The position numbers and the translations under genes were made by a program. The notes under the pieces are model-generated. The model ran no database searches and was not told where the DNA came from. It worked only from the letters and a program-made list of their open reading frames with translations. Shown piece after piece: positions 36,330 through 46,209 of a stretch of 64,000 nucleotides of DNA. Source of the stretch: Cyathus striatus (lineage: Eukaryota; Basidiomycota; Agaricomycetes; Agaricales; Nidulariaceae); the NCBI GenBank assembly GCA_025738555.1, contig JAOVFP010000012.1, positions 2,170,001 through 2,234,000 of the forward strand, written 5' to 3'. Every line of letters starts with the position of its first letter. Position 1 is the first letter of the stretch.

Positions 36330-38630
36330 TTCATTAGCACACATTACATATGAATAAAAAGCATTGCATGTGTTGTCCAATTAAAGTTGTCCACAGTCAT
36401 TCTATTAAGAATGCTTTGAAATCCTCCTAACCATGCATTAAGTTGTTCACATGCCTAAGTTTGAATTAAACATATATGTTATTATTAAATATTGACAAAC
36501 ATACCTGTGTGTTGAAAGCTCGTTTGTAGTTTGGATTCCCTTCAGCATCTCTTTCAATAAGAACTAAATTAGGTGCTGATCCATTTAGAGGACTTGGATT
36601 GCAAAATTTGTGGCATAAGTAGTCTCCAACTCTATGATTAATATAATGAAATGAATCAACCACAAATCTGGTACTTGTCTTCCATATATTCCAATCACGA
36701 GATGTAATCAAATGTCTCAAAACCATGCAAGCTTTATCAATACAAACATAGCTTGGTCTGACATTAGGTATTGGATACACAAATTCCAGAAAGTCTATTA
36801 TTTGACTTTCACCCTCTGATTTCACAAATTTTGCCCATGCAATAACAATTCCACAGGGTGCACAAATTGTTTCAACACAATAAAAGTGAGGTGCAACAAA
36901 GTAATTATCATGAGTGGGAGTAGTGGTTGCATTAGGTACTTCATCATGAGGTCGAAAATTGCCTCTATTTGTTTCAGACATCCATTCAGGAGCTCCTTCT
37001 TGTTCTGTTCATCTAATAATCCTCTGAATTCCAAGAAATGACTGCCTTCCAAATCTTATAACGTGATTATACCATCTCTGTCTATGATTTACACAAGTTT
37101 GAGATCTTTCTTCTTTCTGATTATAACAGTCTTTCATGCAACATAAATTCTTGTGTTGTGATTCATGTGTTATACAAAAACTCCAGTATGTGCATTTTTT
37201 AAAGGTTCAGAGCAGTTTTCAAATGCACAGTGAGTTGGACCCATAACAATACCATCAACAACTATCATTTTAACCATAGGTTCAGGAGAGTTAGTAGTGT
37301 TGGAAGTATCAACACTCATTTCATTATCTTCCATATGCTGAAATTCCTGATTTCATGCATTTCTTTCCAAATTTGGTACATGCCTATTTTCATCAATACC
37401 AACAACAGCAGCATTATCATCAGCTGTAATTATATCAGCTGTAGCTTTATATTTATGAGTACATTCACTGCATGAATGTTGCAATGCATTGCTAATAATT
37501 TCTTTTGCCCTAATTGATCAAATGCAGCTTTAGTTACATGTTCAGTTGACAATCTATCAGGAATTCTCAAATCATGATTTGTTGATAATGAAATGTATCA
37601 TGTAGTTTCTTCTATAAATGCTTTCCATATCTGCCGGCGTGAAACTGGTGGTATTTCATTTTCAATACCATTTGAAAAAGTGTAGTTCCAAAACTCAGTG
37701 TATGCTGCAGTGGATGCATGAAAATTATAAATAGAATTAACAACCATAGTTGTAAATACTCTGTCAGCCCATATATTTGCACCAAGCTTTAAATATTTTG
37801 CTTTGTTGAAAAATATGGTATCTTTAGAACTCAATTGAGGATCCTGTGGTTGTACTTCTTCAATGCTACCATTTTCACTATTTTGTTCTTGATCTTTATC
37901 TTCTGGATCATACTCATTTTCAGGAAGTATACTTTTATGATCAGTATAATATATGGCTTTACATTTCAGGCATGTCCCTGCAAGTAACTGAGCATTTTTG
38001 TATAATTGAACCCCTTTCATCAATCTAACTGTAACTCAGTCACATCCATGAGTATTTAGATGCAAAGCTCTTCCAGCACATAATTTCCTGGATGTTGAAC
38101 AAGTTATGTGTGCAGGGCAAATAAGTAATACAGGCTCAATTTCATTGGTAGAAATTGGCTTCAAAAATTGTGCATGTTCTGTCTTTCATGTGTAGGGATT
38201 TAAGCACAACATTTCAATCATCTTATCAAGTTTCTTGGTAAAATTGGTTGTCTTTGTTGATACATCTAGTGAAATTATATCTTCATCTTCAAATAATTGA
38301 CCATCATTATTTATATGGCTCTGAATAGCACCTGCTAATGCTTTTATCCATCCATTAGTCAACATAGACTATTCACTCTCAACATTTGGATTTTTTGCTC
38401 TTGCATGGAGATTGAGGAGGTCTACATTATTTGTTAATGTAAAAAGTAATGTTAAAACTGTTGTCAAAGTAATTGATGAATCAAAGTTTTTTCCTATAAA
38501 TTTTGAGAAGACTTTGAATGTGATATCAGAAAAAGGATCATTTAGTGATGATGCTTTTACTTGAGGAACATTGCTCAAGAATACAAGTAGCAGCCAAATT
38601 TGAAGTAGACCTTGCAGTAGAAAACCACAC
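36330..38630 (-). CDS. CxC5/CxC6-type KDZ-associated protein (module C)
   Basis: This is the most complete version. The hydrophobic start ([20 protein letters not shown]) resembles a signal peptide. It is followed by [25 protein letters not shown], a CxC5 Cys cluster ending GTCLKC (about 38000), [28 protein letters not shown], an [12 protein letters not shown] block and a CSEC motif (about 37460). A second cluster, CAFENC...FCITH...C..KDC...TCVNH (37090-37230), is CxC6-like. The C-terminal part (36466-36981) has [38 protein letters not shown] and, after a short intron, a [10 protein letters not shown] motif near 36455. Single-base breaks occur at about 37165, 36985, 37580 and 38030. The D/D/E triad is proposed by analogy with RNase-H-fold transposases. 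Probably a pseudogene in this assembly. Confidence 0.75.
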
Positions 38631-39111
38631 CTGTAAAAGTATAATATTAGTGAATTTGACTTATAATTAATAGTGTGTAGCCAATAGAAATTTATAAAAT
38701 ATTAGAGCTACATCAAGTACATCAACAGAAAATAAATAAATCTACTATTTAAAGTAGGTAGCTGTACAAAAGTTGAAAATATATTGATGAAATATTTCCA
38801 ATATAAAACAAATTGAAGGATAAACTACTGTTGAAAGTAGTGTATTGTACAAGGGTTGGCAAAATTGTTGAAAATATCCAACCAACTGAAACATAAAATA
38901 AGACAGGCCTACTGTTGAAAGTAGATAATTTGTACAAAGTTGAAAAATATTGTTGAAATATTCTCAACCAAGAATGAGTAGCATAAATCTGCTGTTGAAA
39001 GCAGGTAATTTTTTATTTATTTAGAAATACTGTTGAAGTATTTCAATCAAAATTGACAGCAAGAACATGTGACAAACAAAATAAAGCCAAAGTTAAAATA
39101 AAATAAACTTC

Positions 39112-41130
39112 TTACAATTTCTTAGACTTTTCCTTTCTGTGTGACTTCCTACTTTTCTCTTTCTCTTTCTCTTTCTCACTTGACTTTCTCTCTTTCTGTT
39201 TTGCTCGCTGGTCCATGGCAGCTTTCTTGCCCTCTAGTAATTTTTGTAAATTACCAAAGTTAGGTGATAAATTTTCCCACACAGCCTTTGTAAAATCCTT
39301 ATCAGGTTCATCCTCTTCAAACCAACCTTCCATTGCTGGATCATAACTCAACAATGGAAAGACCTTAAATGGATATGAATAATATGTAGAGGGAGCCATG
39401 AACACAGAAATTATTAGTTTTTTGTCAATATGACAGCCAGCTACCTCTGCTAAAGAAGCCATCTCCACTTCTTTATTAAAGATCTCATTGATCTTACAGT
39501 ATTTCAAATATGTCATTCTTATACTGTCCTTCTTCCTACTCATGTTTTGAAGATGTTTAGGAATCTCAAATTGAGATATAAGCAGCTGAGTTATATCATT
39601 ATTACTCATTGATGATTTGGATTTTGACTTGAATGGCTTATAGAATGTAAACATGGAAGATGGCCCTGGAATTTGCTGATCTACAGCACCATCTGCTAGA
39701 ATCTCAATGATGTACTTATTACTCTCATGTCTCCACTCAAGTGCATCAGATTGCTGTGAGACTTTTGAGAATCTTCCTTTCAGTATCCATTTTCCATTCT
39801 TATGAACTGAAATAGGTAAATTCTTGTCTAATTATAATACTTATTAGGTCATATTATTTGTAGTATTAGTAAGATAACATACCAGACACCAGCTCCCAAT
39901 ATTCAGCAACAACCTCAAGAACAGTGGCAAAATCAGAACCTGGAGTCTGATTGTCGATAATGTAATCTGCTTCAGTATGATCATGCTTCAGGAATAAATG
40001 AATTTCGCCTGGTGTGTTATTGGATGGGATCATAAGTACATCTATATAAATGAATAAGTAAAACTAATGAATTGATAAATAACACAAATATACCTTCTTC
40101 TTGATCTCCAAAGTTAAAGAAATTACCTATAGCATGCTGACGGGAAAACCTTCCAATTGCACGTGAAGCTCCTTGAGGATAACTATCTGTGTAGCTCCTA
40201 ACTGAGCTTGTGAGAAGTAACAAGAATAGAGAGGAGTGAATGAGAGAATAGAGTGAGATAATGGAGCAAAGAGAGGGTGGTAAAGGTGCAAGAACTCAGA
40301 CACAGACACTGACACAGACACAAGATGAGGAGGAAACTTGTTTTACTACTACCAAGTTACAGAGTGTTTATATAGTGAGTGTGTCTACCAAAGTCCCAAC
40401 CAAGGTCCATGTAACTAAGGTAACAGACAGCTGTCAATCTGTCAATCACATATCTGTCAATCACATATCTGTCAATCAAGGATCTGTCAATCACAGAACT
40501 GTCAAGTATGACAGATGACAAGTGACAGCTGTCAAAGAAGCTGTGCAACCCAGAATATCTAACAGAGCTATGGGACTTTGACTGGCGTGATATCTTACTC
40601 ATTGAACTACTTTGACTCTCAGAATCTTCAGAAGAACTTGAGAGCTCTGACTGACTATGTTTAAAATCAGAAGCTTTCTTTGGTGTATGGTCAATATCCA
40701 TGTATTCTGGCTCATTTGTCTCTTCTGGCTCATTTATTTTCTCAGACTCACTCATATCTTCTAAGTTATCTATTTCCTCAGACTCTTTCATTTCTTCTGA
40801 TTCATCTGTTTCTTCTGACTCATTTACAGATGTATCAAGCTTATTGAGCTGCTCAATTGACTCAGAAGTGTCTGAAGAGTTAGAGTCAGAAGATGACTCA
40901 GATGAAGACTTAGATATATCAAGTTTTATACTCCCCAATTGTGAACTCAATGGTACCAGAATTTCTTCTTTATTCAACAAGTCACCTGCTTTTTCAGCAG
41001 TGAAAGTAGAAGTGGTATTCTCAGGCAAGGACATGTGAAGTTGAGAAGGGGGAGGAGCAACAGATGTATTTTCATCCTCCAGAATTTGTTCTGCTCTACT
41101 AAATTAGTTAAAATATTCAAGGTCAACATA
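39112..41130 (-). CDS. Gene X of module C, split by a solo LTR
   Basis: Starting upstream of 41038, the protein has an acidic Ser/Glu-rich N-terminal half (ESSSDSNSSDTSES, EETDESEEMKESEE). It is interrupted at 40564 by a solo LTR and resumes in the same frame at 40208. Introns with GT-AG ends lie at about 40042-40093 and 39827-39882. The conserved part (HLFLKHDHTEADYIIDNQTP, NLPISVHKNGKWILKGRFS) parallels module A gene X. The last exon (39112-39654) carries LLISQFEIPKHLQNM, a globular domain with SYDPAMEGWFEEDEPDKDF, and a Lys/Arg/Glu tail (EKEKEKEKSRKSHRKEKSKK). The stop codon lies in a GTAAGA donor. An upstream exon may exist at about 41150-41190. Function unknown. Confidence 0.6.
40209..40564. 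mobile_element. Solo LTR, 356 bp, TSD GAGCT
   Basis: Begins TGTGAGAAGTAACAAGAATA and ends CAGAATATCTAACA. The 5-bp duplications GAGCT lie at 40204-40208 and 40565-40569. It contains a TTTATATAG box and several CTGTCAATCACATAT repeats, more than the sister copies at 50378 and 61960. It interrupts gene X of module C, and the frame continues across it once one GAGCT is discounted. Confidence 0.88.
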
Positions 41131-41199
41131 ATAGTTACTTACAGGGTTAAATGCTGTGGTTTTCCTTTTGCTTCATTAGTAATATCTTCTTGGGCAGCA

Positions 41200-41640
41200 G
41201 TCCTGGTGGTGGCCAAGACATCAACACTATGTCAACACCGAGGGGGGAGGGGGGGTGACATAGCATCAACACCATTCTTGCTAGCAGTGCTGTTGTCTCC
41301 TTGGCGCAAGAGGAGGGGCTGGAGGTGGCCTGTAGGGGTGGAGGTGGTAAATGTAGAGGCGATTGACAATGGGGTGGAGCTAGGGGCTTACCTAGCGAGA
41401 ACACATGTGGGCAATGTATGGTCCTGGTGGTGGCTGAGATGTTGACACTGATGGGGGAGGGGGGGTGACATGGCATCAACGCCATTCTTGCCAGCAGTGT
41501 CATTGTCTTCTTGATGCAAGAGGAGGGGCTGGAGGCAGCCTGTAGGGGTGGAAGTGGTAAATGTAGAGGCGAGCGATGACGGGGTGAAGCTAGAGGCTTA
41601 CCCAGCATGAACACATGTGGGCAACATGTGTCGTAGATGT
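41200..41640. repeat. GC-rich tandem duplication, about 215-bp unit
   Basis: Two diverged copies (about 41205-41425 and 41427-41640) share GGGGGAGGGGGGGTGACAT, GCAAGAGGAGGGGCTGGAGG and GAACACATGTGGGCAA. Base composition is unlike the surrounding AT-rich module, so this is probably an insertion at the 5' side of gene X. Both strands are open but look repeat-derived. Confidence 0.7.
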
Positions 41641-41867
41641 CACTTCAAGTCTTGAGATCAGGGAATGTTGAGGTCGTGGAGTGTGGGGGTGGGAACATGC
41701 CAGGGTCCAAGGTGGAGGATGGAGCAGAGGTGGGGTGGGGGATGTGGTGTCGATGACATGGTTTAGGGTGATAAGAGTTGTTGAATGTGTCATATGACAT
41801 TAACAATATATTTGAAACATGTGACACTGGTTGCGAGCTTGTCAAGAAGAGTAAGTTACCTTTACTT

Positions 41868-41950
41868 TACAAGATCCAATAACCTAGTGGTAATTGTGCA
41901 CATATTTAAATGATTGCTGATGTCTTGGGTTTGAACTGCTCTGGGGTAAT
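41868..41950 (+). other. tRNA-like (SINE head) sequence
   Basis: AACCTAGTGGTAATTGTGC resembles a tRNA A-box/D-arm, and GGGTTTGAACTGCTCTGG resembles a B-box/T-arm, about 45 bases apart. A T-run follows, which could act as a pol III terminator. The stems do not form a full cloverleaf, so it is more likely a tRNA-derived SINE than a tRNA gene. Confidence 0.5.
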
Positions 41951-42355
41951 TTTTTTTTACATATATAAGTAAGAGTAATAATTCTAATGTGATGAATATT
42001 CTACTGGAAAGTCCACCTGGAGTTCAGGTGGAGTCCAGGTAGAGTCCATGTAGAGTCCATGTAGAGTGCAGATGAACCCAACCTGGACTCACCTGGACTC
42101 TACCTGGACTCCACTTGGATTCCAGTGCTTCAATCCAGTACAGTCCAAGTACAGTCCAGGTAGTACTTGGACTCTACCTGGACTTTACTTGGACTCTACC
42201 TGGACTCTACCTGGACTTTACATAGAAAATAGGCTGGTCATGATTCTGGCTAGAGTCCAAGTAGAGTCCAGGTAGAATCCAAGTGAAATCCAGGTGGAGT
42301 CCAGGTGGAATCTACATGGAGTCTACATGATTTCGTGGAGGAGTGTAATGACCTC

Positions 42356-42596
42356 AAAATGTCTGGATATTATATTCATTCTATCAGGCTTTGCAGCCAA
42401 AGCTGTTTTTCACTATATTTCTGATTACATTACTAAATCTATACTCAATACACATGTAGCAGTTGCTGCTTTGGAACTTGCTGAACTGCTTCAGAAATGT
42501 GCCTATGCAATGATATCTCATCTAGAACTTTCCTCTCAACAGGTTGCCCCTTACTTGTTGGATTTTAATGATTATTTTACTAGTCACAGGTTCTGA
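42356..42596 (+). pseudogene. Helitron-type helicase fragment, N-terminal part
   Basis: The frame DIIFILSGFAAKAVFHYISD followed by YITKSILNT and DYFTSHRF resembles the linker between the Rep-like and helicase regions of basidiomycete Helitron proteins. The left side is cut by the TIR terminus at 42355 and the right side by another terminus, CTGTATATCTCACTCC, near 42612. The continuation of the same protein appears at 46210. No HUH nuclease segment is present in the window. The family match comes from memory of typical sequences, not from a search. Confidence 0.55.
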
Positions 42597-42611
42597 AATA
42601 TTTCTGTATAT

Positions 42612-42710
42612 CTCACTCCTCCATGAGATCAAGTGGACTCCAGGTAGAGTCCAGAACTCTACCTGGACTCTACCTGGACTCTACTGATCTCAAGTGCTTA
42701 CAGCTAAATA
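42612..42710. repeat. CTG-type TIR terminus with subterminal repeats
   Basis: CTGTATATCTCACTCCTCCA is followed by four GGACTCYACCTGGA-type units. It marks the left limit of the material inserted into the helicase. The matching GAG-type terminus was not found before 46210. Confidence 0.6.
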
Positions 42711-42902
42711 CAAAACCATAGGCTGTTCCAAAATTTGCTAACTTGTAATTCACATGGTAATATGATGTCATTTGTATGAATTTGGTCAAGCACCCCATGG
42801 GTGGTACTACTACTAGGTCCTGACTCCTCCCTCATTCAGAACTGAGTCTTTGGGTAATGCCACCTCCAACTATAACAAAGTATACACAATTTGTAAATTT
42901 TC

Positions 42903-44357
42903 TTGACCTGGAGCATTGAGAGATATAATAAACAGAAAGAACAAGCCTCAGAGCTATTGCTCAACCATACTACCCACTGCCCTATGCCTTCTCGTGCTGC
43001 ACTAACACAGTATCTTCTTGGTCCAGGACCTATGCCACTGCCTACTCTGAAAGAAGTTTCGGTTGCTCACCTCAACAGAGCACTTGATAGCAATGCTTTT
43101 GAAGATCCTTGGCAACATGAGATGCCTCAAGTTCCTGGGCATGGCAACGATGATCTTGATGATCATACACCCAACAACCCCACACACCCAACCTACCCTG
43201 CTCCTGTACAACACTGTCTTAAGGTCCATGTTCTAATTCCCAGCAAGAACAAGAAGGACCCACCCATGATTTTGATTCTTCCCTTCGAGATTGATACAAT
43301 ATCTCCAGATGACTTCCTTCAATCTATCTGTCAGGCAATGGTTGTCACTTGTGCCACTGCAAAGTTGGGGTGGAAGTCTTGTGACGACAAAGATCAGACA
43401 CCATATAATAGGCTTGAAACAGAATAGGATGTTAGGCAAGCTTTCAAATCACACAGGCTGAAGCTTGATAATCGACATCACACAAAAGATGTCTTTATGC
43501 AAGTAACTAGTCTTGTGAGAACTCTTTCATATCATAGTGAAGATATACTGACTCACAATCATACCAGGAGCAATAGCCATCTGAATCATTGAAACCAGAT
43601 CCAAAACCATCTGAAACTGCAGTGAAATCATCAATGCTTGAGCATGTAAAAGCTCATTTCCATTGTTGGACCTGTCCTGGGGCTGTAAGCTACTGTTTTA
43701 TTCACTGTGATGAAGGGTATGAGGGTAAGCATATGTGTCTAACTGAAGGAGACCTTGTTCTTTGGGCTCAAGAAATTGTAAGTGTTATTTCCTGCTCTTT
43801 ATACTGTATGAAATCTTATTAGCATGGAATAGACAAATGGAAATGCAGACCCCAACTTCAAACAGCTACCTAATACCTGCACCTTTAACCATCTAACATC
43901 CATGAAAGTGTGTCAAGAGTGTGGGTCCCAGGCTTCAAAGAACAATGCTCCAGAGGTTCATGTACACATTGACTCTGATGTTCTTTTGTTGAATCAAGGT
44001 AACATGGATTTTGAGTGTACAGGTCGCAAACAGGGGTGTGATGATGAAGACATGGATGACAGTGGAAATGGTTCAGATGATGAGTTAGATGTCATCCCAA
44101 TTGATGATCTCATCAATTTCTTGCACAAGTGTGTGCAAGCATTCGACTTTCCTAAGTATTCTGACAGGCTGACTAAACACTGTATCTTCTATGTGCACAA
44201 TGTTCTAGACCTCAATGTGGCATTCTATGTTGGTGAAGTACAGATGCCCAAGGCAGCTGCCTTGGAGTTTTTGCATGGCGCAAAGATGCTGGTAAGAAGC
44301 AAGAAGAGAAACACACATGTGAGGAAGTGCACTAGAAAGGAAAATATACCATTGTAA
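42903..44357 (+). pseudogene. Uncharacterised basidiomycete-type protein, degraded
   Basis: The first exon (42903-43425) includes KVHVLIPSKNKKDPPMILIL and PFEIDTISPDDFLQSICQAM. An in-frame TAG follows at about 43426. After an intron (43501-43567), an exon with a further TAG encodes HFHCWTCPGAVSYCFIHCDE and HMCLTEGDLVLWAQEI. After an intron from 43777, a single-base shift precedes NADPNFKQLPNTCTFNHLTS, CQECGS, an acidic stretch and DFPKYSDRLTKHCIFYVHNV to AFYVGEVQMPKAAALEFLHG. This order (Cys/His cluster, 'LT..LVLWA', C-terminal 'DFP.Y...L' and 'MP..A...F') is one I associate with uncharacterised proteins abundant in basidiomycetes. No function is known to me. Both premature stops could be CAG to TAG changes. 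Confidence 0.5.
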
Positions 44358-44447
44358 TACTAATACATGCATACGCAATTCTCACTGAATACAAGGCCCA
44401 AACCTAACTAATGTATATACTTTATATGCTATATTGTACACATACTT

Positions 44448-45625
44448 TCAAATACATCCACAGTTGCAATACCAACCTTCTATGGCCTCAGGTGTCATAG
44501 ACTCATATACTGCATTCCACAGTAGTCCCATTGGATCTCCATTGACTCTGGTCATTTCTGCTAGAATGTACAACTGATGTCTTCTGATCCATGCTTTCAT
44601 TGCTGAGAACCCCTCTTCAATTGGGTTGAAGTCAGGCAAGTATGGTGGCAGGTAAAGAAGATGGCAACCCCTGTAGACCTTCAATCAGTGAAAGCTACCA
44701 ACAGTATACACAAGAAGGCTTACTGTGCTTCAACCAATTCTCGGATACCTTCAAAATGGTGTGCACTCAAGTTGTCCATTATCAGCACTGAGTTCTTCTG
44801 TGGATATGGATTCATTATGCTGAGAAGAATGTCAAGGTAATTGCAGAAGTCAGCTCTGTTCCATGCTTGTGTGATGATGTTGAGATGGAGGACACCATTG
44901 AGTGAGATAGCAGGTAGAATTGAGTATCTGCACCCCATGTCAACTTGCAAGAGTAAGGATAATAGTAGAATATGCATACCTTATTCCACAAACAAAGAAA
45001 TCATGCCACCTGATCCAGCTCCCCACAGTTGCCCAGGCATACTCATGTTGAGTTGTGTGCCTGTTGCAGGTGGATTCATCCAGATACATGTAAGTTTCCG
45101 GGGGATATTGCACGAGTTCTTCCATATACTCAATGTGTCTTTCCTCATCGCACTCTTGAGCAATCCTAGAGACCTAATTACAGTTTAGTATATTGTAATA
45201 CAATTTTGAAGACAGGGGGCACACATACTTTCTTGCAAGTGTATCCTCAACAACCCATGGCTCAGATAATGGTTGACTCTAACACCTCTATCTTGAATGT
45301 ATTAAAAAGCTTGTCTTGAATCTAGCTGGCATAAAGATCTGCTTGTTGTTCAATAATACCTTCAATGTACTAATGCCTAAAATCAGATTTACAGTAAACA
45401 AAAAGTAGCATGCTGACATACTGCAAGATGCCAGGGCTTCAATCTGCATGGCCTGCCTGTGTTCAGTGGCAGTCAAGCTATAACCCCCTCCCATCTCCAT
45501 AGTGCAACTGTATGGCACACTGCTCGAACACTGATACCTGTCACTTCTGCAATCTCCTTTGGATGCATGCTGATTGAGAGTTGAGTGATAAGTTCTTTTT
45601 GAGCAGGGTGGATGTAGCAATAAGG
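44448..45625 (-). CDS. DDE_3 (IS630/Tc1-like) transposase
   Basis: The N-terminal helix-turn-helix (ISMHPKEIAEVTGISVRAVC) is at about 45530-45600. The core begins RIAQECDEERHIEYM, with the first Asp in MYLDEST (about 45090), followed by the family-typical Arg and WAxVG. After a 72-nt intron (about 44912-44983) comes LPAISLNGVLHLNIITQAWN, the second Asp in LIMDNLSAHH (about 44765), then YLPPYLPDFNPIEEGFSAMK with the Glu (about 44630). The first exon or two are separated by frame changes. It lies between the unknown gene and a palindromic TGTCACA array. The enzyme class cuts and pastes DNA at TA sites in relatives. Terminal repeats for this copy were not found. Confidence 0.72.
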
Positions 45626-45639
45626 TCTATTGTCACAGT

Positions 45640-46190
45640 TGTAATGTGTTTCCCACAGTTATCATACTTGTCACACCTGTGTGAAAGTGTGACATGTTGG
45701 AAAAGTGTGACATGCGTGACAAGTGTGGGAAAAAGTGTGACATGTTGTAAAATGTTGGGGAAAATAGTGTGACATATGTGACAAGTGTGGGAAAAAGCGT
45801 GACATGTTGAGAAAGTGTGACATATCATAGCCATCATACTTACTATACATTTCCACCATGTCACGCTTTTTCCAAGCATGTTACACTTTTCCCACATTTG
45901 TCACACATGTCACACTTTTTCCAACATGTCACACTTTTTCCCACACTTGTCACGCATGTCACACTTTTCCAACATGTTCCACTTTCACACAGGTGTTTCC
46001 AATATGTCACACTTTCACACATGTGTGACAAGTATGATGACTGTAGAAAACATAATGATGACAATAGATAGGCACCATGCTTTTTCCAATATGTCATGCT
46101 TTTCAATATGTCACACTTTCACACAGGTGTGACAAGTATGATGACTGTGGGAAACATGTTACAACTATGACAATAGAGTCTAGGTACAGC
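45640..46190. repeat. Palindromic TGTCACA minisatellite
   Basis: From 45640 to 45835 the units read AAAGTGTGACATGTTGG. From 45855 to 46170 they read the inverse, CCAACATGTCACACTTTT. The centre is near 45848. The outer segments GACAAGTATGATGACTGT and ATGTTACAACTATGACAATA are shared with 5235-5290. Confidence 0.88.
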
Positions 46191-46209
46191 TTAGGCACTT
46201 GAGTTCAGT

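Larger units (their letters stand above)
36085..42355 (-). mobile_element. Module C: candidate TIR transposon with gene X and CxC gene
   Basis: The left terminus is CTGTATATCTCACTCCTCCA and the right terminus, reverse-complemented, is GAGGTCATTACACTCCTCCA. Both are followed by GGACTCC-type repeats (36118-36175 and 42005-42330). The genes run from the GAG end toward the CTG end, the same polarity as in module A. The flanking 8-mers, AAAGAATG and AAAATGTC, are not a clean duplication, so the two ends may belong to different insertions. Inside are a CxC-type gene, gene X split by a solo LTR, and a GC-rich tandem repeat at the gene X 5' side. Confidence 0.55.

Noticed and set aside
41147..41614. 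155-residue minus-strand proline-rich frame
   Set aside because: It spans a GC-rich 215-bp tandem duplication, and the opposite strand is equally open. No conserved motif.
36085..42355. Claiming an 8-bp TSD for module C
   Set aside because: AAAGAATG and AAAATGTC match only with an indel, so the element limits remain a hypothesis.
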